Source: Bacillus sp. 165 (GTDB lineage Bacteria; Bacillota; Bacilli; Bacillales; Bacillaceae_G). From it: a DNA stretch of 64,000 nucleotides. Of this stretch, positions 57,590 to 64,000 are shown one piece after another (position 1 is the stretch's first letter; every line of letters starts with the position of its first letter). Where the stretch lies: assembly GCF_017742235.1 (NCBI RefSeq), contig NZ_JAGHKQ010000006.1:1-64000 (forward strand). The letters are read 5' to 3'. The position numbers and the translations under genes are program-made. A model generated the notes under the pieces. The model was not told the DNA's origin and did no database searches. It saw only the letters and a list, made by a program, of their open reading frames with translations.

Positions 57590-58465
57590 CTATTCAATAT
57601 TTTGAACTTGTTCTCGAATTTTTTCAAGATTATTTTTCATTTCTACCACATATTTTGAAATCGTTAAATCATTTGCTTTCGAACCAATCGTGTTAATTTC
57701 ACGATGCATTTCCTGTACAATAAAATCTAATTTGCGTCCAACTGGATCTTCAGAGTGCAAAGCTTCTTTAAATTGCTCTAAATGACTGTTCAAACGGACA
57801 GTCTCCTCTGTAATATCACAACGGTCTGCAAACAATGTCACTTCGGTCAGTAGACGTTGTTCGTCTATTTGCATTGTTTGTAATTCCTTCAATTTATTTT
57901 CAACACGCTCCCGATATTTTTCTACTACAGCAGGAGCATATGGAATAATCGCATTTACACATTGCTCTATGTCGTCTAACCGATAGAGCAAATCATTTAG
58001 TAATTGATTGCCTTCACGCTGGCGCATTTGCTTTAAAGCCGCGGCTGCATTACGGACAGCTTCATATAAACTTACTTCAAATTTCTCATTTATTTGTTCA
58101 GCTTCTTCTATCGATGTAACTTCAGGCATCATAATCAATTCCTTAGCTGAAATGGACTCATGTAACTGAAACTCATCTTGCGTTTGCTGCAAAATGCTCC
58201 TGTATTCCTTCAGTAACTCCCAATCTACACGAAGTTTTCTCTTAATAAGCCCTTCTCCTTCAACAAGAATGGAAACTTCTAAGCGTCCCCGTTTTACCTC
58301 TTCTTGAATGATTTTTCGAATTTTATCTTCAAATGCCATCATTTGTTTTGGAAGGCGGATGTTCATTTCTAAAAAACGGTGATTGACCGATCTCATTTCC
58401 ACTGTAATCTGAAATTGTTCTCTTTCAGCCTTGGCTCGTCCAAAACCCGTCATGCTAGTAATCAT
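57590..58465 (-). CDS. YicC-family endoribonuclease (YloC)
   Basis: YicC-type proteins are conserved hexameric endoribonucleases. The 291-residue product has the N-terminal signature MITSMTGFGRAKAE and RSVNHRFLEMNIRLP, a coiled middle and the C-terminal DUF1732 segment VGRKLDFIVQEMHREINTIGSKANDLTISKYVVEMKNNLEKIREQVQNIE. The frame extends five codons further; GGAAGTGAT before the ATG at 58465 supports this start. The physiological target is unknown here. Confidence 0.93.
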   Translation of the reverse strand: MITSMTGFGRAKAEREQFQITVEMRSVNHRFLEMNIRLPKQMMAFEDKIRKIIQEEVKRGRLEVSILVEGEGLIKRKLRVDWELLKEYRSILQQTQDEFQLHESISAKELIMMPEVTSIEEAEQINEKFEVSLYEAVRNAAAALKQMRQREGNQLLNDLLYRLDDIEQCVNAIIPYAPAVVEKYRERVENKLKELQTMQIDEQRLLTEVTLFADRCDITEETVRLNSHLEQFKEALHSEDPVGRKLDFIVQEMHREINTIGSKANDLTISKYVVEMKNNLEKIREQVQNIE

Positions 58466-58497
58466 TAGTATCACTTCCAAATAGTAATTTACAATGA

Positions 58498-58529
58498 AAA
58501 AGGTAATAGAGACACCCCTACTACCTTTT
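58498..58529 (-). terminator. Terminator-like hairpin upstream of yicC
   Basis: AAAAGGTAATAG and CTACTACCTTTT form a 12-bp stem (one G-U pair) with an 8-nt loop and a T-run on the minus strand. It ends the Ca2+-ATPase transcript, yet lies directly on the predicted start of the yicC transcript. Confidence 0.75.
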
Positions 58530-58532
58530 CCG

Positions 58533-58538
58533 ATTATA
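58533..58538 (-). promoter_or_regulatory. Extended -10 element upstream of yicC
   Basis: TGTTATAAT (extended -10) on the minus strand between the ATPase gene and yicC. No good -35 is visible. Initiation about 7 nt downstream would fall within the hairpin at 58498-58529. Confidence 0.45.
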
Positions 58539-58558
58539 ACATATTATTTTCTTCTTGA

Positions 58559-61270
58559 CTATTTCAAGTTGACTTGTTTTTTGTAAATAATTGGTTTTTC
58601 CTTGTTTTTCGTTAAAAGAGAGCCTACTAATAAAAATGTTGGAATAGCAGACAACCCAATAATCAGTAACCAATCACGCGATTTAATTGGCAATGTATCA
58701 AAAATTGGCTGGAATGGAGGGTAGTAAATAACTACCAGCATCAAAAGCAAGGAGATAATGACAGAGCCCACTAAATACATGTTTCCGAATGGATTGCGAT
58801 GAAACACGGAATGTTCGCTTCGACAGTCGAAGACAAGAATTAATTGTGATAAAACTAATGTCGCAAACGCTACCGTTTGAGCATATTTTAATTCGTTTGG
58901 ATTTTGATTGTAGGCAATAATAAAAGCGAGAAGCGTAACAAACCCAATCATAAAGCCGCGGCTAATAATTTTCCATCCCAACCCTCTTGCAAATACTCCT
59001 TCTTTCGGATGACGTGGCTTTCTTTTCATTACATCATCTTCAGGAGAATCCAGTCCAAGTGCCATAGCCGGCAAGCCATCTGTTACAAGATTGACCCACA
59101 AAATTTGGATAGGTACGAGCGGGAGTGGCAATCCGAGCAGCATTGCGAACAGCATAACAAGTATTTCACCCACGTTCGAGGCTAATAAATAACGAATGAA
59201 CTTGCGAATATTTTCATAAATATTACGTCCTTCATTGATTGCGGCCTTAATCGTAGCAAAATTATCATCTAATAACACGAGAGATGATGCTTCCTTAGCA
59301 ACATCTGTTCCTGTAATACCCATTGCTACACCAATGTCGGATGCTTTGATAGCAGGAGCATCATTGACTCCATCCCCCGTCATAGCTACAATATGTCCTT
59401 TATTTTGTAGTGCTTTTACAATCTTTAATTTATGCTCTGGGGATACCCGTGCAAATACATACGTTTCTTCTACTCTCTCCTCTAAGTCTTCGACGGACAT
59501 TTGTGCAAGCTCTGCTCCTTCAATAACCATACCTCCTGCTGGCAAAATGTCCAGCTGAGAGGCGATTGCTGCTGCTGTGACCTTATGATCTCCTGTAATC
59601 ATAATAGTTTTAATACCCGCTTCCCTGCACTCCCTGACGGCCTGCTTCACTTCCGGCCGCGGCGGGTCAATCATGCCTTGCAATCCGATAAACATAAGAT
59701 CGCTTTCTGCCTCTCGTTCTGTTGCCACTTGACCTTCTCCAAGAGGTTTATAGGCTATGGCAATTGTCCGCAGCGCTTGCCCGCCCAACTCAGTAATCGC
59801 TTGTTGTACACCATTTTTATAAAATAAAGTTAGCGGCTGCTGCCTATCATTCCACAATATTGTCTTACTTAATTGAAGAAGCACGTCAGGAGCACCTTTT
59901 GTTACGACAAATCGTTTTCCGCGACGATCCTTTACAATAACACTCATCATTTTTCGGGTGGAATCAAATGGAAACTCTTTTACCACTTCAAATTGCTCTG
60001 TCAGCGCTTCTCTTGTCAATCCTGCTTTCATCGCTGCAACTACAAGCGCTCCTTCAGTCGGATCTCCATCTAATATATATTCTTTCTTCTTACGAGTGAT
60101 ATTGGCGTTATTGCATAGATATCCAAACGTTAATAGTTGATAGACAGATCGCACCTCTGTCGGATTTACTTTAGTGCCGTCCCGAGAAAATTCTCCACTT
60201 GGCGTATAGCCTTGCCCGTTCACAGTCCAAGTATTTCCGCCTGACCAAAGATGTGTGACCATCATTTTATTTTGTGTTAATGTTCCTGTTTTATCTGAAC
60301 AAATAACGGATGCACAACCTAATGTCTCAACTGCTGGAAGCTTGCGTACAATCGCTTTCTTTTTAATCATCCGCGTCACACCAAGCGATAAGGCAACTGT
60401 TACAATAGCCGGCAGTCCTTCCGGAATTGCAGCTACTGCTAACGAAACTCCTGCCAAAAACATATGATAGATGTTATTTCCTTGATATACGCCAATTAAA
60501 ACAACTAAAGCTGTTAAAAATAATGCCACCATAATCAAGATTTTACCTAACTGTTCTAACCTGCGCTGTAACGGCGTTTCCATTTCTTCTGCATTTTGCA
60601 GCATATTTGCAATTTGTCCCATTGCTGTATTCATGCCTGTGCCAACAACAACTCCTGTTCCTGATCCGCGGGTGACCATTGTTCCCATAAAGGCCATGTT
60701 TGACTGATCACCAATTCCAATATTTCCTCCACTAATGACATCTACCTTCTTTTGAACTGGTACTGATTCTCCAGTTAGCGCAGACTCTTCTATGTATAGA
60801 CTTGCTGCTTCCACAATTCGGATATCTGCTCCGATACGGTCTCCGCTGCTAAATTTGATGATATCTCCAATAACGAGACCCTTTGAAGGAATCTTCAACC
60901 AATTCCCATTTCTCCTTACAGTAACTTGCGGAGCTGCCAGCTCTTTTAACGCTTCCAGTGACTTTTCAGCGCGGCGTTCTTGGATAAAGCCAAGAATTCC
61001 ATTAATGATAACGATGGCCACAATTGCTACCGCATCCACTATTTCTCCAAGCAACGCAGAGATGATAGTTGCACCTATGAGCACTAGCACCATAAAATCT
61101 TTAAATTGTGCTAAAAATACAAGAAAAGCAGATGGGCGTTTTGCCTGCTGAAGCTCATTCAGACCGAAATGTTTCAGTCGCGCATGTACCTCCTGCTCAG
61201 ATAAACCTGCCTTTACATTCGTATTGGTTTTCTCTTCGACTTCATGAGTACGCAGTTCATACCAATTCAT
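58559..61270 (-). CDS. P-type Ca2+-transporting ATPase (YloB)
   Basis: A SERCA/PMR1-like calcium pump of 903 residues. It has a cation-ATPase N-terminal domain (HARLKHFGLNELQ), the actuator motif ALTGESVPVQK and the transmembrane calcium-site motif VAAIPEGLPAIVTVALSLG. The phosphorylation site is CSDKTGTLTQNKM. FDSTRKMMSV and MTGDGVNDAPAIKASDIGVAMG form the nucleotide and hinge regions, and a C-terminal cation-ATPase domain carries the last helices. About ten membrane spans are expected. B. subtilis YloB acts in spores. It is divergent from rqcH. Confidence 0.94.
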   Translation of the reverse strand: MNWYELRTHEVEEKTNTNVKAGLSEQEVHARLKHFGLNELQQAKRPSAFLVFLAQFKDFMVLVLIGATIISALLGEIVDAVAIVAIVIINGILGFIQERRAEKSLEALKELAAPQVTVRRNGNWLKIPSKGLVIGDIIKFSSGDRIGADIRIVEAASLYIEESALTGESVPVQKKVDVISGGNIGIGDQSNMAFMGTMVTRGSGTGVVVGTGMNTAMGQIANMLQNAEEMETPLQRRLEQLGKILIMVALFLTALVVLIGVYQGNNIYHMFLAGVSLAVAAIPEGLPAIVTVALSLGVTRMIKKKAIVRKLPAVETLGCASVICSDKTGTLTQNKMMVTHLWSGGNTWTVNGQGYTPSGEFSRDGTKVNPTEVRSVYQLLTFGYLCNNANITRKKKEYILDGDPTEGALVVAAMKAGLTREALTEQFEVVKEFPFDSTRKMMSVIVKDRRGKRFVVTKGAPDVLLQLSKTILWNDRQQPLTLFYKNGVQQAITELGGQALRTIAIAYKPLGEGQVATEREAESDLMFIGLQGMIDPPRPEVKQAVRECREAGIKTIMITGDHKVTAAAIASQLDILPAGGMVIEGAELAQMSVEDLEERVEETYVFARVSPEHKLKIVKALQNKGHIVAMTGDGVNDAPAIKASDIGVAMGITGTDVAKEASSLVLLDDNFATIKAAINEGRNIYENIRKFIRYLLASNVGEILVMLFAMLLGLPLPLVPIQILWVNLVTDGLPAMALGLDSPEDDVMKRKPRHPKEGVFARGLGWKIISRGFMIGFVTLLAFIIAYNQNPNELKYAQTVAFATLVLSQLILVFDCRSEHSVFHRNPFGNMYLVGSVIISLLLMLVVIYYPPFQPIFDTLPIKSRDWLLIIGLSAIPTFLLVGSLLTKNKEKPIIYKKQVNLK

Positions 61271-61306
61271 TCTTTCACCTCTAATCTTTTCTCTACTGCA
61301 ATCTTA

Positions 61307-61335
61307 TTCAGACTCGTCCTAAAACATGCTATAAT
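61307..61335 (+). promoter_or_regulatory. rqcH promoter
   Basis: TTCAGA and TATAAT, 17 nt apart, with an extended -10 TG (TGCTATAAT) on the plus strand, about 35 nt before the rqcH start in the 99-nt divergent interval. Confidence 0.65.
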
Positions 61336-61369
61336 TAAACATCAATTGTAGTAGAAAGGGGTGTAATAA

Positions 61370-63076
61370 ATGTCTTTTGACGGTTTATTTACACGAGCAA
61401 TCACAGATGAGCTAAACATAGTAGAAACCGGACGTATTTCAAAAATCTATCAGCCGTCCAAATATGAGATTCTTTTACATATACGAGCAAAAGGAACAAA
61501 CCAGAAGCTACTTCTTTCTGCGCATCCCACCTATGCACGCTTACATATCACTGCACAAAGTTACGATTCTCCTTCTGTACCTCCAATGTTTTGCATGTTG
61601 CTTCGCAAGCATTTGGAAGGCGGGGTTATTGAAAAGATTGAACAGGTGGACTTAGAACGCATCGTCCATATTACAATTCGCAGCCGCAATGAAATCGGCG
61701 ATGAATCTTACAAAACATTAATTATCGAAATCATGGGACGCCATAGTAATATCATCTTGATTGATGCACAAACCGGAACCATTTTGGACAGCATCAAGCA
61801 TTTATCACCAGCCGCTAACCGTCATCGTACGGTACTGCCAGGATATTCATATATCGCACCGCCGCCGCAGCATAAGGTGAATCCTTTCGATATTGAAACT
61901 CAAGAAGAGTTTTTAAGAAAGCTCGACTTTCTGGCAGGGAAAATGGATAAACAACTAGTGAATACATTCGCAGGACTTTCTCCATTATTTTCAAAAGAAG
62001 TAACAGAAACTGCCGGTCTGATAAACGAACAAACACTGCCAAATGCTTTTTTTACGCTTCTTTCGTTCATAAAAGAACGCCGGTATACCCCAACTATCTC
62101 AAAACATGAAGGGAAAGAGCATTTTTATATGCTGTCTCTTACTCATTTAAAAGGAGACAAAAAAATATTCGCTACACTTAGCGAAATGCTTGACCGCTTT
62201 TTCTTTGGCAAAGCAGAACGGGATAGGGTAAAACAGCAGGCTCATGATTTGGAAAAATTTATTCAAAATGAGTTAGCAAAAAATGAAAAGAAACTCAAAA
62301 AGCTTACACAAACTCTGCAAGATGCCGAAAAGGCAGATCGCTTTCAGCTGTACGGGGAACTGTTGACAGCCAATATGTATGCCATGCAGCGAGGACAAAA
62401 GGAAATTGAGGTAATTAATTATTACGATGAAAATAACGGGACTGTCCTGATTCCATTGAATCCGTTAAAATCCCCCTCCGATAATGCACAAAACTATTTT
62501 CAGAAATACCAAAAAGCTAAAAATTCTGTTGCGATTATGCACGAGCAAATTGAAAAAACAGAGGAAGAAATTAATTATTTCGATGGTTTACTACAGCAAA
62601 TGGAGTCTGCTTCTCCAAAAGATATAGAAGAAATTCGCGAAGAGCTTGCAGAAGGAGGCTATATTCGCAGACGAATGAAGGCTCAAAAAAAGCAAAAACC
62701 TTCCAAACCTGTATTTGATACATATTTATCCACAAACGGAGTCGAAATTTTAGTAGGTAAAAACAACAAACAAAATGACTATTTAACAACAAAGCTGGCA
62801 AAACGCGATGAAATTTGGCTTCACACAAAGGATATACCGGGTTCTCACGTTCTCATACGTTCTACAGAGCCAGATGAACAAACATTATTAGAGGCTGGAA
62901 TACTAGCTGCCTACTTTAGCAAAGCCAAGGAATCTAGCTCTGTTCCTGTCGATTATACAAAAATTCGCCATGTTAAAAAACCGAGCGGTGCAAAGCTTGG
63001 CTTTGTGACATACGATAACCAGCAAACACTATACGTAACCCCTAGTGAAGATGTAGTAATAAAATTAAAAAAATAG
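61370..63076 (+). CDS. rqcH: Ribosome-quality-control factor RqcH (NFACT/YloA)
   Basis: RqcH binds stalled 50S-peptidyl-tRNA complexes and adds C-terminal alanine tails that mark the product for proteolysis. The 568-residue protein has the NFACT-N domain ([15 protein letters not shown], with [20 protein letters not shown]). A helix-hairpin-helix stretch and a long coiled coil (about 285-440) follow, and then the NFACT-R domain ([38 protein letters not shown]). Older annotations call it fibronectin-binding protein A. The ribosome site is AAAGGGGTG. Confidence 0.96.
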   Translation: MSFDGLFTRAITDELNIVETGRISKIYQPSKYEILLHIRAKGTNQKLLLSAHPTYARLHITAQSYDSPSVPPMFCMLLRKHLEGGVIEKIEQVDLERIVHITIRSRNEIGDESYKTLIIEIMGRHSNIILIDAQTGTILDSIKHLSPAANRHRTVLPGYSYIAPPPQHKVNPFDIETQEEFLRKLDFLAGKMDKQLVNTFAGLSPLFSKEVTETAGLINEQTLPNAFFTLLSFIKERRYTPTISKHEGKEHFYMLSLTHLKGDKKIFATLSEMLDRFFFGKAERDRVKQQAHDLEKFIQNELAKNEKKLKKLTQTLQDAEKADRFQLYGELLTANMYAMQRGQKEIEVINYYDENNGTVLIPLNPLKSPSDNAQNYFQKYQKAKNSVAIMHEQIEKTEEEINYFDGLLQQMESASPKDIEEIREELAEGGYIRRRMKAQKKQKPSKPVFDTYLSTNGVEILVGKNNKQNDYLTTKLAKRDEIWLHTKDIPGSHVLIRSTEPDEQTLLEAGILAAYFSKAKESSSVPVDYTKIRHVKKPSGAKLGFVTYDNQQTLYVTPSEDVVIKLKK

Positions 63077-63132
63077 TCTCCTTCTTCACTCTTTAAACTG
63101 TTCTTTAAAAACGGGACCTATATGAAAACCAG

Positions 63133-63169
63133 ACTGTCTGTCCTTTGTAGAGTACAAGGGACAGACAGT
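63133..63169. repeat. 37-nt hairpin after rqcH
   Basis: ACTGTCTGTCCTTTGTA (63133-63149) and its near-complement (63153-63169) form a 17-bp stem with one G-U pair and a 3-nt loop. No T-run follows on the plus strand. It may end or protect the rqcH transcript, or be a dispersed palindromic repeat. The rest of 63077-63234 shows nothing recognisable. Confidence 0.6.
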
Positions 63170-63234
63170 TGAATTATTCTAAGATTTGCATTGCTAGAGA
63201 CTTTTATAAATGGAAATCTTCACTGTTCTAATGA

Positions 63235-63720
63235 GCGAAAAACATTTCCAGCATAGAACTCCCCTATTGCGGCAGACTCGCCATTACTGGATTTAAACAA
63301 ATGTTACAGCCTTTAAATTATCGAATAGCTGCAATCGCTATGGTCGCGTGAATTATTTCCATCATTATTATTTACATTTTAATATCTTTGATGATTGAGG
63401 AAAATTCTTTTAAAATAGCACTCCTAAAAGTCTTCAGGTATAGTGATTTCAGCATTAGAAAGCTGATGATAGGCTATAATCTATGGTTTATTATCCTTGA
63501 TTTTTTAATCGGTATTCCTGTAACCTTCATATCCAATTCTTCATTTATGAATTCCATTACTGCCGATATGCATTTGACGCTCCCTGTAAAAGTGAATTGG
63601 ACTAGTGTTCTCATTAATTTTATTATCTTAATCGCAGCCTATTATATTTCTATTTGGCTTAATCATAAAAAATTGAAAAGCATTCACATGATGGAAGCAA
63701 TTAACCGAAGTTCAGAATAA
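63235..63720 (+). pseudogene. Broken FtsX-like ABC permease, C-terminal remnant
   Basis: The frame from 63235 reads RLAITGFKQMLQPLNYRIAA..., is cut by an in-frame TGA at 63349-63351 (after AIAMVA), then continues through IISIIIIYILISL, ALLKVFRYSDFSIRKLMIGYN and IGIPVTF. It ends in SIHMMEAINRSSE. This is the last membrane-segment pair and C-terminus of an FtsX/MacB-type permease. The N-terminal three quarters and any ATPase partner are missing. An ATG after the stop could express 110 residues, but that fragment has no visible ribosome site. Confidence 0.75.
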
Positions 63721-63762
63721 AATAATACTTGGCATTTAGGTTAATATACCTAGACAACAACT

Positions 63763-63800
63763 AAGGGCGCTGTTCTATCATAGAGAAAGCGCCCTTTTTT
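63763..63800. terminator. Bidirectional terminator
   Basis: AAGGGCGCT (63763-63771) and AGCGCCCTT (63788-63796) form a 9-bp stem with a T-run on the plus strand. It lies between convergent units: the permease remnant and the YdeI-like gene. Confidence 0.8.
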
Positions 63801-63820
63801 ATAAGCTGAATACGTTTACT

Positions 63821-64000
63821 TTATTTCTTCTTCCGACGGAATAAATCGATAGTTTTGTACCCCTGTGAAAGAATCTCAACCATTTGTTGTTGACGTTTAT
63901 TTCTTGTTTGTTGTTGCTTGGCGGAGAATATGTACCGTGCCCAGTCTTTTTGATATCCAGGTGTTAAACTTTGATAAAATGCAAGTTCATTTGGTTGATC
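63821..64000 (-). CDS. YdeI/OmpD-associated-like protein, 3' end only
   Basis: The last 59 codons of a minus-strand gene that continues beyond the window. The sequence FYQSLTPGYQKDWARYIFSAKQQQTRNKRQQQMVEILSQG is the C-terminal motif of the YdeI family (a helix followed by an AKxxxTRxxR segment), ending in a basic RRKKK tail. Function of this family is poorly known. The start and full length cannot be judged here. Confidence 0.7.
   Translation of the reverse strand, partial: DQPNELAFYQSLTPGYQKDWARYIFSAKQQQTRNKRQQQMVEILSQGYKTIDLFRRKKK

Overview
The window is a low-GC Firmicute chromosome segment, almost certainly from an endospore-forming Bacillaceae close to, but not the same as, the Bacillus cereus group. 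A 26-codon spoVM gene, CodY, PrkC/PrpC, FapR and RemA point that way. Gene order follows the classic Bacillus segment from yloA (rqcH) to codY, read here in reverse: nearly everything is on the minus strand, and only rpmB, rqcH and a broken permease remnant are on the plus strand. No rRNA, tRNA, insertion sequence, prophage, CRISPR array or defence system is visible.

Layout from left to right. 149-8528: codY, hslUV, xerC, trmFO, topA and dprA. 8613-10695: sucCD. 10864-20605: an inserted fatty-acid or hydroxy-acid catabolic cluster (SDR, enoyl-CoA hydratase, 3-hydroxyacyl-CoA dehydrogenase, acyl-CoA ligase, decayed SDR, FadE-like dehydrogenase, ComB-like phosphatase, APH-fold kinase, TetR regulator, ACAD10/11-type dehydrogenase). 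It lies between sucC and rnhB, where B. subtilis has ylqGH. 20917-28601: rnhB, rbgA, lepB, rplS, trmD, rimM, khpA, rpsP, ffh, ylxM and ftsY (ribosome biogenesis and protein targeting). 28623-36721: smc, rnc, then the FapR-controlled lipid operon acpP, fabG, fabD, plsX, fapR. 36821-42735: recG, sdaAA, sdaAB, fakA and the Asp23 gene. 43109-48623: rpmB, spoVM, thiN, rpe, rsgA, prkC, prpC. 48628-58465: rlmN, rsmB, fmt, def, priA, coaBC, rpoZ, gmk, remA, yicC. 58559-64000: a Ca2+ P-type ATPase, rqcH, an FtsX-permease remnant and the 3' end of a YdeI-like gene.

Most of the window is core translation, targeting, lipid and signalling machinery in long, tightly coupled operons, with 1-4 nt stop/start overlaps at several junctions. 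The part worth a second look is the inserted cluster. Its APH-fold kinase next to an ACAD10/11-type dehydrogenase with Asp where other acyl-CoA dehydrogenases have the catalytic Glu, plus a ligase and an SDR, recalls the LvaA/LvaC and ACAD10/11 route in which 4-hydroxyacyl-CoAs are phosphorylated before elimination. Embedded between kinase and dehydrogenase is a divergent 2-phosphosulfolactate-phosphatase-like protein, an association I do not recognise. Regulatory sites read from sequence include a FapR operator on its promoter, a cre-like site before sdaAB, a TetR-type palindrome and a partial CodY box before the catabolic cluster, and many Rho-independent terminators. Start codons were revised from the longest reading frame where a ribosome binding site or family length favoured an internal start.
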